Shown in pieces: positions 35,662 through 43,779 of a stretch of DNA of 64,000 bases. This DNA comes from Archangium violaceum (lineage in GTDB: Bacteria > Myxococcota > Myxococcia > Myxococcales > Myxococcaceae). The DNA is taken from assembly GCF_016887565.1 (NCBI RefSeq), contig NZ_CP069396.1, forward strand, positions 7,794,001 through 7,858,000, written 5' to 3'. The translations under genes and the position numbers were made by a program. Every line of letters begins with the position of its first letter. Position 1 is the stretch's first letter. A model generated the notes under the pieces. It worked only from the letters and a program-made list of their open reading frames with translations. It was not told the DNA's origin and did no database searches.

Positions 35662-37107
35662 ATGTCGCAGCCCTCCACACCCGAACTCCTCACGCCCGCC
35701 GCCTCCCCTTCCATCGAAGAGGGCAAGGGCTGGCTCCCCGTGCTGTGGGATGCCCTGCGCGGCGCCAGGCATGACCTCACCGCCGGCTCCGTGGATCGCG
35801 CCTTCCTGCTGCTCTCGGTGCCCATGGTGCTGGAGATGGTGATGGAGTCCATCTTCGCCCTGGTGGACGTCTTCTTCGTCTCGCGGCTGGGCGCGGAGGC
35901 CGTGGCCACCGTCGGCATGACGGAGTCCATGCTCACCTTCGTCCAGACGCTGCCCATGGGCCTGTCCATCGGCGCCACGGCCCTGGTGGCCCGGCGCATC
36001 GGGGAGAAGGATCCGGAGCGCGCGGCGAGCGCGGCCATGCAGTCCCTGTGGCTCGGACTGTTGCTGGCGCTGCCCGTGGCGGTGGGAGGCATCCTGTTCG
36101 CGCGCCCGCTGCTCTCGGCCCTGGGCGCCTCGCCCTGGGTGGTGGAGCACGGCGCTTCCTACACACGGGTGATGTTGGGCAGCACCCTCGTCCTCACCCT
36201 GCTGTTCCTCATCAGCGCCATCCTCCGCGGCGCCGGGGACGCGGCCACCTCCATGCGCGCGCTGTGGCTGGCCAACGGCCTCAACATCGTGCTCGCCCCC
36301 GGCCTCATCTTCGGCCTGGGCCCCCTGCCCGAGCTGGGCGTGCTCGGCGCGGCGGTGGCCACCACCTTCGGGCGCTCCGTGGGCGTGCTCTACCAGCTCC
36401 ACGGGCTGATGCGCGGCAGTGGCCGGCTCGTCATCCGGCGCCGCCACCTGCGGCTGGAGCCCGCTACCCTGCTCGCCTTGCTGCGGCTGTCGGGCAGCGC
36501 CCTCGTCCAGTCCCTGCTGATCATGTCCAGCTGGCTGGTGCTGATGCGCCTCGTCTCCAGCTTCGGCAGCGCGGCGATGGCCGGCTACACCATCGCCATG
36601 CGCATCCTCCTCTTCGCCCAGCAGCCCTCGTGGGGCATGAGCCACGCCGCGGGCACCCTGGTGGGCCAGAGTCTGGGGGCCAGGGATCCGGAGCGGGCCG
36701 AGCGGGCGGCCTGGCGGGCCAGCTTCCACACGCTGCTCCTGCTTGGTGCGATGGCGCTCGGCTTCCTGGTGTTCGCCGAGCCCCTCGTGCGAGCCTTCAC
36801 CTCGGAGGCCGAGGTGGTCCTGCATGCCACGCGCTGCCTGCGAATCGTGAGCTGCAGCATGGTCTTCTACGCCTTTGGGACGGTTCTCCCGCATGCCTTC
36901 AATGGCGCGGGGGATACCACCACGCCCACCGTCATCAACCTGCTCTGCTCCTGGATGCTGCAACTGCCCCTGGCGTACCTGCTCTCCAGGACCATGGGGC
37001 TCGGCCCCTCCGGCGTGTTCCTGGCCATCGCCCTCGGCTATTGCGCGCTCGGCACGCTGAGCGCCGTCTTCTTCCGGCGCGGACGGTGGAAGGCTCGCAT
37101 CCTCTAG
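35662..37107 (+). CDS. MATE-family efflux transporter
   Basis: 481 residues with about 12 hydrophobic segments; the two MatE halves are visible (SVPMVLEMVMESIFALVDVFFVSRLG near 50-75 and the second half from about 265 with SGSALVQSLLIMSSWLVL). MATE proteins export drugs or metabolites in exchange for Na+ or H+. It contains the typical GAGDTTTPT loop near 414-422. ATG 35662 (MSQPST) is chosen over an upstream TTG at 35605 that lacks a ribosome-binding site. A strong terminator follows. It precedes the inositol/YcaO operon but is separated from it by that terminator. Confidence 0.9.
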   Translation: MSQPSTPELLTPAASPSIEEGKGWLPVLWDALRGARHDLTAGSVDRAFLLLSVPMVLEMVMESIFALVDVFFVSRLGAEAVATVGMTESMLTFVQTLPMGLSIGATALVARRIGEKDPERAASAAMQSLWLGLLLALPVAVGGILFARPLLSALGASPWVVEHGASYTRVMLGSTLVLTLLFLISAILRGAGDAATSMRALWLANGLNIVLAPGLIFGLGPLPELGVLGAAVATTFGRSVGVLYQLHGLMRGSGRLVIRRRHLRLEPATLLALLRLSGSALVQSLLIMSSWLVLMRLVSSFGSAAMAGYTIAMRILLFAQQPSWGMSHAAGTLVGQSLGARDPERAERAAWRASFHTLLLLGAMALGFLVFAEPLVRAFTSEAEVVLHATRCLRIVSCSMVFYAFGTVLPHAFNGAGDTTTPTVINLLCSWMLQLPLAYLLSRTMGLGPSGVFLAIALGYCALGTLSAVFFRRGRWKARIL

Positions 37108-37132
37108 CCCATCCAATCCCTCTCAACTCCCG

Positions 37133-37172
37133 GAGCCCGGCGCGAAACATGTTCGCGCCGGGCTCTTTTTTT
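37133..37172 (+). terminator. Strong intrinsic terminator
   Basis: A perfect 14-bp stem (37133-37146 with 37152-37165), a 5-base loop and a run of seven T. It ends the MATE gene and isolates the operon that follows. Confidence 0.92.
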
Positions 37173-37383
37173 CATCCGCGGACGCATGACCTGCCCTTCG
37201 GGACATTCAGGTTTCCCCGACTTGAAGGACTTCTGTCCCGTGATGACTCATTACGTGGGCTCGTGAGGGACCCGCTTCGGAATCATCCGACGAGCACGTC
37301 CCCCACCTCGAAACGAGGAGCCTCGGTTCCTCCGGGGGAGCACGAGCCCGACACGTGGTGAAACTCAAGGGGAGTTGTCTGAC

Positions 37384-38604
37384 ATGTACGGGGATCGTCT
37401 GGGGATCGCGGTCGTGGGGATGGGTGGGGCCGTGGCGACCACCGCCATCGCGGGGATGGAGCTGCTCAAGCGGGGCGTGGTGGACACCACGGGCCTGCCG
37501 CTGGCCGGGGTGAAGGGCGCGGGCCTGGTGGACTACGGGGCACTCACCTTCGGGGGCTGGGATTTGTACGATGATGATCTGGCCAAGGCGGCGCGCACTC
37601 ATGGCGTGCTGACCGAGAGCCAGCTCCAGGCAGTGGAACCCGTGCTGTCGAAGATGCGCCCCTGGCCCGCGGTGTCCAACAGGAACTTCTGTCGCAACGT
37701 GGTGGGCTCATCCAACAAGAAGATGAGCAGCCTGCGCGCCCAGGTGGAGGCCATCCACCAGGATCTGGAGCGCTTCCAACGCGAGCAGCAGGTGGATCGG
37801 CTGGTGATGATCAACTGCGCCTCGACCGAGCGTCCGGTGAACACGGCCCTGCCCCAGTTCGCCACGCCAGAGGCCTTCGAGGCGGCGATCGACGCGAATG
37901 ACCCGGAGATCAGCCCGGCCATGCTCTACGCCTACGCCGCCATCTCGCGAGGCCTCCCCTTCGCCAACTTCACGCCGAGCGTCGCCGCGGACGTGCCGGC
38001 GCTCCTGGAGCTCGCCCGGCGCAACGGCGCGCCCGTGGCGGGCAAGGATGGAAAGACGGGCCAGACGCTGCTCAAGACGGTGCTCGCCCCGGCCTTGAGG
38101 GATCGCGCGCTGTACGTGTCCGGCTGGTACTCCACCAACATCCTGGGCAACCGCGACGGCGAGGCCCTCAACGACCCGGCCTCGAAGGCCTCGAAGCTCG
38201 ACACCAAGGGTGCCGTGCTGGACAGCATCCTCGGCTACAAGGTCCAGGATCACATCGTTCAAATCCAGTACTACCGGCCGCGCGGCGACAACAAGGAGGC
38301 CTGGGACAACATCGATGTCCTCGGCTTCCTCGGCCAGCCCATGCAGCTCAAGGTCAACTTCCTGTGCAAGGACTCCATCCTGGCCGCGCCGCTGGTGGTG
38401 GAGCTGGCGCGCACGCTGGACCTGGCCAAACGGCGCGGCGAGGGCGGAGTCATCGAGTCCCTGGGCTGCTTCTTCAAGGCGCCCATGACGCCGGACGGCC
38501 GCACGCCCGAGCACGCCATGCCCGAGCAGCAGCGGCGCCTCATGAAGTGGCTGTCCGCCGGGAGTGCGCGGCCCACCGTCGGCAACGAGCTCCTGCGGGG
38601 TTAG
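37384..38604 (+). CDS. ino1: Inositol-3-phosphate synthase (MIPS)
   Basis: 406 residues. The enzyme isomerises glucose 6-phosphate to 1D-myo-inositol 3-phosphate with NAD. Rossmann motif VVGMGGAVATT near 10-20, the long middle insertion, YSTNILGNRDGEAL near 249-262, KVNFLCKDSILAAPLVVELA and GCFFKAPM follow, all family hallmarks. It is the first gene of a dense operon (next gene starts 4 bases later). AAGGGGAG is nine bases upstream of ATG 37384. With a GT4 and a PIG-L protein downstream it probably supplies an inositol scaffold to the pathway rather than phospholipids; that is inference. Confidence 0.9.
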   Translation: MYGDRLGIAVVGMGGAVATTAIAGMELLKRGVVDTTGLPLAGVKGAGLVDYGALTFGGWDLYDDDLAKAARTHGVLTESQLQAVEPVLSKMRPWPAVSNRNFCRNVVGSSNKKMSSLRAQVEAIHQDLERFQREQQVDRLVMINCASTERPVNTALPQFATPEAFEAAIDANDPEISPAMLYAYAAISRGLPFANFTPSVAADVPALLELARRNGAPVAGKDGKTGQTLLKTVLAPALRDRALYVSGWYSTNILGNRDGEALNDPASKASKLDTKGAVLDSILGYKVQDHIVQIQYYRPRGDNKEAWDNIDVLGFLGQPMQLKVNFLCKDSILAAPLVVELARTLDLAKRRGEGGVIESLGCFFKAPMTPDGRTPEHAMPEQQRRLMKWLSAGSARPTVGNELLRG

Positions 38605-38607
38605 CCC

Positions 38608-39540
38608 ATGACCGCCTCCGTCTCGGACACGGCCCCGGTCCCGGACCGCCTGGCCACGCTGCGCCCGCTGCTGGGGGAGCTGATGGACCTCAAGCGGGTC
38701 CGCACCGCCGACCACCTGGAGGGTCTGGCGGCACGAGGGTTCCGGCGGGCCTGGGCGGCGCTCGTCGCGGGCGTGGAGCCGGAGGCGCTGGCGCTGCGCG
38801 AGACGGCGCTCGCCCTGGTCTCGGTGCGGCTCGGAGGCATCGACGCCGAGGTGCTGCACCGGGCCGGCCTGCCACCTCCCCGCGCGTTGGAGCTCCTCCA
38901 CCGCGCGCTGGATGCGGCCGCCGGTCCCCTGGAACCGGGCCTCCGGGAGCGGCTGCACGCCGCGCTCGCGGAGCCGCTCGGCACCGAGGGCACCGCACCC
39001 CCTCCCTTCGTGGAGCGGCTGGTGCGCCAGCCACGCGCCGGGGCCACGCTCCCCGGCCGTCCCCGCATCCTCCTGGAGCCCGCGGAGAGCCACGCGGACC
39101 ACTGCTACGCCGTCGCCATCGCGGCGGTGCTCGTGGCTCCCCTCTTCGGTGCCCGCCCCGCCCTGCCCTTCGTGGCCGGGTTGAGCCACCACCTCTTCAA
39201 CGTGGTGCTGCCGGACGCGGGCTACGCCGGAGACGTGCTGCTGGGTGATGCGGTGGGACCCATGGTGGAGCGGCTCACCGAGGAGGTGCTGGCCACGCTG
39301 CCAACAGGACCGGTCGATCGCATCCGGGAGGCCCGGCGCGTGCTGCCACGCACCGACACGCCGGAGGCCCGCGCCTTCCACGCCGCCGACGTGCTGGACC
39401 GGGTGTTGGAGATGGACTTCCACGCCCGCGCCGCCGGCTTCACCCTCCGCCATGCGTTGGAGGACCTGGAGCTGGTCCACGACGGGCCCATGCAGTCCTA
39501 CGAGAACGCGGTGCTGGTCGCGGCGGGCATCCAGCCCTGA
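38608..39540 (+). CDS. HD-like protein of the inositol/YcaO operon
   Basis: 310 residues. The N-terminal half is helical and Ala/Leu-rich without motifs. The C-terminal half carries a His/Asp pattern like an HD phosphohydrolase: SHADHC (H162, H165), GLSHHLFN (H194, H195) and FHAADVLDR (H258, D261). The usual HD pair is HH here, so metal binding and catalysis are not certain. Dephosphorylation of inositol phosphate would fit next to MIPS; an oxygenase role like MIOX, also an HD fold, cannot be excluded. The start is 4 bases after the MIPS stop, so it is co-transcribed. Confidence 0.6.
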   Translation: MTASVSDTAPVPDRLATLRPLLGELMDLKRVRTADHLEGLAARGFRRAWAALVAGVEPEALALRETALALVSVRLGGIDAEVLHRAGLPPPRALELLHRALDAAAGPLEPGLRERLHAALAEPLGTEGTAPPPFVERLVRQPRAGATLPGRPRILLEPAESHADHCYAVAIAAVLVAPLFGARPALPFVAGLSHHLFNVVLPDAGYAGDVLLGDAVGPMVERLTEEVLATLPTGPVDRIREARRVLPRTDTPEARAFHAADVLDRVLEMDFHARAAGFTLRHALEDLELVHDGPMQSYENAVLVAAGIQP

Positions 39541-39582
39541 GCGCGGCCCTCCGCGGGCAATGAATCTTCGAGAGGTGTGCTC

Positions 39583-40620
39583 ATGGAACGTTCGTTCCAG
39601 CGCTCACGGCGGCTCGGATGGGCCATCGTGGGCTGTGGCTGGGTGGCCCGGGACTATGTGGCCCCCGCCCTGTTGCAGGCGGGCAATGCCCGGCTGGTGG
39701 CCCTGTGCGATCCGGATTCCGAGTCGCTGGCGCGCATGCCCGGTGATGGAGCGGTCCGGTACACGCGGTTGGACGACGTGCTGGCCCACCCGGAGGTGGA
39801 GGCCGTCTACGTGGCCACGCCCAACCACGTGCATGCGCCGGTGACGGTCGCCTGCGCCGCGGCCGGCAGGCATGTGCTGTGCGAGAAGCCCATGGCCATC
39901 CGCCCCGAGGAGGGCGCCCGCATGGTGGAGGCGTGCCGGCGCGCGGGCCTCCAGTACGCCACCGCCTTCGACCAGCGCCACCACGCCGCCCACCGGAAGC
40001 TGCGCACCCTGGTGCGCGAGGGCGTGCTCGGCACCGTCACCCAGGCGCGCATCCACTACGCCTGCTGGCTGCCTCGCGACTGGGCGCCGCGCAACTGGCG
40101 CATCGATCCGCACCAGGCGGGGGGCGGCGCGATGATCGACCTGGCGCCTCATGGAATCGATCTGCTGGAGGTGCTGCTGGAGGACGAGTGGACGTCCCTC
40201 ACCGCCCTGATGCAGCGGCGCGTCCACGACTACCCGGTGGATGACGGCGCCATCCTCATGGGCAGGTTCCGCAGCGGCACCCTGGGCGTGCTCCAGGTGG
40301 CCTACAACTGCCCTGACAACTACCCGCGCCGCACCCTGGAGCTGATCGGCACCCGGGCCCGCGCGCTGGCCCGCAACACGATGGGCCAGACTCCTGGCGG
40401 CACACTGACGCTCACGGATGCGGCCACCGGCGTGGAGACCGTGGTGCCCATCTCCCCGGAGGAGGACCGGAGCCCCTTCCTCCACCAGGTGGAGGCCTTC
40501 TCCGCCTGCGTGCTGGAGGGCCGCCCCTCCCCCTTCGCGCCCGAGCGGGACGTGCGCCTGCTCACCCTGCTGAGCCAGGCGTGCGAGCCCCGCTCCTGGG
40601 AGGACGCGCCATGCCGTTGA
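39583..40620 (+). CDS. Gfo/Idh/MocA-family oxidoreductase
   Basis: 345 residues. N-terminal NAD(P)-binding Rossmann motif AIVGCGWVA near 14-22, the family mark CEKPMAI near 102-108 (the EKP lysine binds substrate and cofactor), and DLAPHGIDLL near 185-195 with the catalytic His. The family includes inositol 2-dehydrogenase (IolG) and scyllo-inositol and sugar dehydrogenases. Next to MIPS and an IolE-like protein, oxidation of an inositol hydroxyl to a keto-inositol is plausible. GAGAGG precedes ATG 39583 by seven bases. The stop overlaps the next start by 10 bases. Confidence 0.85.
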   Translation: MERSFQRSRRLGWAIVGCGWVARDYVAPALLQAGNARLVALCDPDSESLARMPGDGAVRYTRLDDVLAHPEVEAVYVATPNHVHAPVTVACAAAGRHVLCEKPMAIRPEEGARMVEACRRAGLQYATAFDQRHHAAHRKLRTLVREGVLGTVTQARIHYACWLPRDWAPRNWRIDPHQAGGGAMIDLAPHGIDLLEVLLEDEWTSLTALMQRRVHDYPVDDGAILMGRFRSGTLGVLQVAYNCPDNYPRRTLELIGTRARALARNTMGQTPGGTLTLTDAATGVETVVPISPEEDRSPFLHQVEAFSACVLEGRPSPFAPERDVRLLTLLSQACEPRSWEDAPCR

Positions 40621-41444
40621 GCCGCTATGCCTGCTGCAACTGCGGCTCCTGGCAGCCGTGGTTCGTCCACGAGCGCCCTCCGCACTGCCCCATCTGCATG
40701 GACGTGCGCAACGCCCTGCCCCGGGACGGCTGGGAGTTCCGCTCCGCCGCCCAGGTGTCGGAATCGTTGGAGACCTCCTGGTACGAGGCGCTGCCAGGAG
40801 TGCTCGGCTTCCACTGCACCCCGAGCTTCGGACTGGGCGGCACCGGCTGGCTGCTGCGGCGGCCCGAGGGCAACGTGGCCTTCGAGGGCGCCCCCTGGTA
40901 CTCGCGGCGGGCGCTGGAGCACCTCGCCTCGCTGGGGGGCATCCAGGTGCTGTCCGCCTCGCACCCGCACGGCTTCGGCGCGCTGTGGCAGTTGCAGGAG
41001 CGGTTCGATCCGCTGCTCGTGCTCCACCGCGACGCGGTGCCCTACACCAAGGCCTTCCAGGTGCGCTGGCCCGTGGACGACGAGCACGAGCTGGCCCCCG
41101 GGCTCACGCTGCACTGCGTGGGCGGACACTACGAGGGCCAGTGCGTGCTGTACGACGCGCGCACGCGCTCGCTCTTCTGCGGAGACGTCCTCAAGGTGGA
41201 GCTGGACGCCCGGGGCCGGCCCGCGGCGCTCTCGAGTCACAAGGGCTTCCACGCCGCCATCCCCCTGAGCCACGGCGAGCTGCGCCGCTACCGGGCGGTG
41301 CTCGAGCGGCTTCCCTTCGAGAACGTCTTCACCCCCTTCGAGTCCGCCCGCGGCGTCACCCGCGCCCACGCGCTGGCGCTGTTCGATCGATTGCTCGCCG
41401 GAATGCCGCATACCCGGCCCATTTCCATGGAGGAACTGACATGA
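40611..41444 (+). CDS. Zinc-ribbon plus metallo-beta-lactamase-fold protein
   Basis: 277 residues. The first 30 residues hold CCNC (C8, C9, C11) and CPIC (C26, C29), a rubredoxin- or zinc-ribbon-like site. The rest fits an MBL-fold hydrolase, but the first metal motif is altered: HPHGFG (H118, H120) instead of HxHxDH, while GGHYEG (H173), LFCGD (D192) and KGFH (H214) look kept. So one metal site is likely lost or changed. Role unknown; possibly a hydrolase, lyase or sulfur/oxygen chemistry partner of the YcaO protein. Overlaps both neighbours (10 and 4 bases). Confidence 0.72.
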   Translation: MPLSRYACCNCGSWQPWFVHERPPHCPICMDVRNALPRDGWEFRSAAQVSESLETSWYEALPGVLGFHCTPSFGLGGTGWLLRRPEGNVAFEGAPWYSRRALEHLASLGGIQVLSASHPHGFGALWQLQERFDPLLVLHRDAVPYTKAFQVRWPVDDEHELAPGLTLHCVGGHYEGQCVLYDARTRSLFCGDVLKVELDARGRPAALSSHKGFHAAIPLSHGELRRYRAVLERLPFENVFTPFESARGVTRAHALALFDRLLAGMPHTRPISMEELT

Positions 41445-42916
41445 GCCTGAGAGCCGCACGAGACGCCTATGCCCGGGCCATGCCGCCCGGAGAGCTGCTG
41501 TTGTTCCGGGACGATGCCATCGATCGCGTCGGCATCCCGGTGGTGGCCTCCAGCCTGCGCATGGTGGGTGGGCCGTGGATCACCTCCCACGGTTACGGCG
41601 CCACCGAGGAGGAGGGCATGGTCAGCGCCATCGGCGAGCTGGCCGAGGAGGTCTTCGCCGAGCGGGCCATGACCACCCTCCCCCGCTTCCACGGCAGCTA
41701 CACCGAGATGGTGCGCGCGCGCGGAAGGTCCGGTGTCGCGGATCCGCTCACGCTGAGCCTGCCGGCCGGCAGCCCCTATCACCCGGACATGCTGCTCACC
41801 TGGGTGGAGATGCGGCGGCTGTCCACCGGCGAGCCCGTGCTCGTACCGGAAGAGTACGTCGCCATCCATCCCAGCCAGCTCCACGGCCGCTCGCCGCTCA
41901 TCCTCCCCATCACCAACGGCCAGGGCGCGGGGCTCACCCGCCATCAGGCCCTGGCGCACGCCCTGCTGGAGCTGCTCCAGCGCGATGGCAATGGCCTGTG
42001 CTTCCGCGCCATGGATCAGGGCGTCGTGCTCGACCTGGAGGGGGCGAAGCTGTCTCCCGACGTCCAGGCCCTGCTGGAGCGCTACCGCCAGCTCGGCATC
42101 GAGGTGATTCCCAAGCTGGCCACCACCGAGTTCGGCCTGGTGAACCTGTACGTGGTGGCGAGGGACCCCGACGTGGGCGATCAGCCCCTGATGGTGACGG
42201 CCTGCGGCGAGGCGGCCGATCCGGATCGGGAACGGGCCCTGCGCAAGGCCTTGCTGGAGTACGCCGGCTCGCGAGCACGCAAGGCCTTCATGCACGGGCC
42301 GCTGGAGCACGTGGCCCGCGTCGCCCCACCCGGCTACCTGGAGCGGTTCCTCCCCCAGGTGAACGTGGACCGGGAGGAGGAACGGGCCCTGTACGGCATG
42401 GTGGAGTGGGCCCGCATGTCCGCGGACGCGCTGCGCGCGCTGACGGCCCGCACGGTCGCGTGCAACCGCAAGGTGCGCTTCACCGACCTCCCCCGCGTCC
42501 AGGTCTCCGAGGAGCCGGCGATCCGCTGCCAGCTGGTGGTGGATCAACTGCGCTCCGCCGGCTTCGACATCCTCGTGGCCGACATGTCTCCGCCGGACCA
42601 CTCCATCCACGTGGTCAAGGTGCTCGTGCCGGGACTCGAGGTGGAGACGATGACCTACTCCCGCATCGGTGAGCGGAACGTGGCCCGGCTGCTCGCACAC
42701 GAGGAGCCCCTGGTCGGGCTCGGCACACCGCCGGAGGGTGCCCGGCCCGTGCGCCTGACGCCCGCCGCCGAGGAGCGGCTGGGAGGACCGGCCTGGTTCA
42801 ACGTCCGCCTGGCCGAGCAGCGCGTGGGCCGCCTCTACTCGCTCTACCGCGAGCCGGGCCGCCACAGCGTGCAGCAGGTGCTGCGCGGCCGTCGTTTCGG
42901 AGGAGGTCTGTCATGA
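41441..42916 (+). CDS. YcaO-domain protein
   Basis: 491 residues. YcaO proteins use ATP to activate amide carbonyls, giving azolines, thioamides, amidines or macrocycles. Seen: the first ATP/Mg motif GATEEEGMVSAIGELAEE (53-70), typical A-x-x-E-A-x-x-S-A-x-x-E spacing, and NGQGAGLTRHQALAHALLELLQRD (159-182) with the Glu/Arg/Asp set. It is a stand-alone YcaO without a fused E1-like domain, and no precursor-peptide gene lies in the operon: all genes overlap or are a few bases apart. It may therefore work on a small-molecule substrate. GGAGG is 8 bases before the ATG, which overlaps the previous stop (ATGA). Confidence 0.82.
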   Translation: MSLRAARDAYARAMPPGELLLFRDDAIDRVGIPVVASSLRMVGGPWITSHGYGATEEEGMVSAIGELAEEVFAERAMTTLPRFHGSYTEMVRARGRSGVADPLTLSLPAGSPYHPDMLLTWVEMRRLSTGEPVLVPEEYVAIHPSQLHGRSPLILPITNGQGAGLTRHQALAHALLELLQRDGNGLCFRAMDQGVVLDLEGAKLSPDVQALLERYRQLGIEVIPKLATTEFGLVNLYVVARDPDVGDQPLMVTACGEAADPDRERALRKALLEYAGSRARKAFMHGPLEHVARVAPPGYLERFLPQVNVDREEERALYGMVEWARMSADALRALTARTVACNRKVRFTDLPRVQVSEEPAIRCQLVVDQLRSAGFDILVADMSPPDHSIHVVKVLVPGLEVETMTYSRIGERNVARLLAHEEPLVGLGTPPEGARPVRLTPAAEERLGGPAWFNVRLAEQRVGRLYSLYREPGRHSVQQVLRGRRFGGGLS

Positions 42917-43779
42917 GCCTGCGTTTCGCCTACAACACCAACGGCGTCGCCAACCACCGCTTCCAGGACGCGCTGCGGCTCATCGCCGACAGCGGCTACG
43001 ACGGCGTCGCCCTCACGCTGGATCATCACCACTTCGATCCCTTCGCCCCCCGGCTGGGGCACCGCTCCGAGATGCTGGCGGGCCTGCTAGAGCGGCTCGG
43101 CCTGGGACTGGTGGTGGAGACGGGCGCGCGCTTCCTGCTGGAGCCACGGGCCAAGCACGAGCCCACGCTGATCAGCCCGGAGCCCGAGGGCCGCGAGCGG
43201 CGGCTCGACTTCCTCCGGAGGGCGGTGGACATCTGCGCCACCTGCCGGGGCGAGGCGGTGTCCTTCTGGGCCGGAGTGCCCCGGCCCGGTGTGGACACGG
43301 AGGCGGCCTGGGGCTGGCTCGTGGACGGCGTGGCCCGGCTGTCCGACTACGCGGCGTCGCGCGGCGTGGTGGCCGCGGTGGAGCCGGAGCCGGGCATGCG
43401 GGTGGAGACGGTGGACGAGTGGCGCCGCCTCCAGGAGGAGGTGGCACGGCTCGGCGCGGCCCCCATCCGGCTGGCGCTGGACGTGGGACACCTGCTGGTG
43501 ACGCAGGAGCGGGTGCCCGCGGACGCGGTGCGCGAGCTGGCGCCGGTGCTGGGCACGGTGGCGCTGGAGGACATGAAGCGCGGCGTGCACGAGCACCTGC
43601 CCTTCGGCGAGGGGGACCTGGACGTGTCCTCGGTGCTCCGGGCCCTGGTGGAGATCCGCTTCGACCGGCTGGTGTGCGTCGAGTTGTCGCGCGACTCGCA
43701 CCGCGCGCACAGCATGGTTCCCCAGGCTCGCGAGTGGTTGCGCGCCCACATGCCCTCGGGCGCGGAGGTGGCGGCATGA
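42913..43779 (+). CDS. Sugar phosphate isomerase/epimerase-like TIM barrel (IolE/xylose-isomerase family)
   Basis: 288 residues of the AP-endonuclease-2/xylose-isomerase-like family. The metal ligands at the C-terminal ends of strands are recognisable: E157 in AVEPEPG, D190 and H193 in LALDVGHL, H226/H228 with LPFGEGDLD, and E257 in VCVELSR. Family members include inosose dehydratase IolE and isomerase IolI. After MIPS and a MocA-type dehydrogenase, isomerisation or dehydration of a keto-inositol is a reasonable hypothesis. ATGA overlap with the YcaO gene and with the glycosyltransferase shows tight coupling. Confidence 0.83.
   Translation: MSLRFAYNTNGVANHRFQDALRLIADSGYDGVALTLDHHHFDPFAPRLGHRSEMLAGLLERLGLGLVVETGARFLLEPRAKHEPTLISPEPEGRERRLDFLRRAVDICATCRGEAVSFWAGVPRPGVDTEAAWGWLVDGVARLSDYAASRGVVAAVEPEPGMRVETVDEWRRLQEEVARLGAAPIRLALDVGHLLVTQERVPADAVRELAPVLGTVALEDMKRGVHEHLPFGEGDLDVSSVLRALVEIRFDRLVCVELSRDSHRAHSMVPQAREWLRAHMPSGAEVAA

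Noticed and set aside
38608-39540. Myo-inositol oxygenase (MIOX) assignment for the HD-like protein
   Set aside because: The typical MIOX DP-x-D and HD-x-G segments are not seen; only a general HD-like His/Asp pattern.
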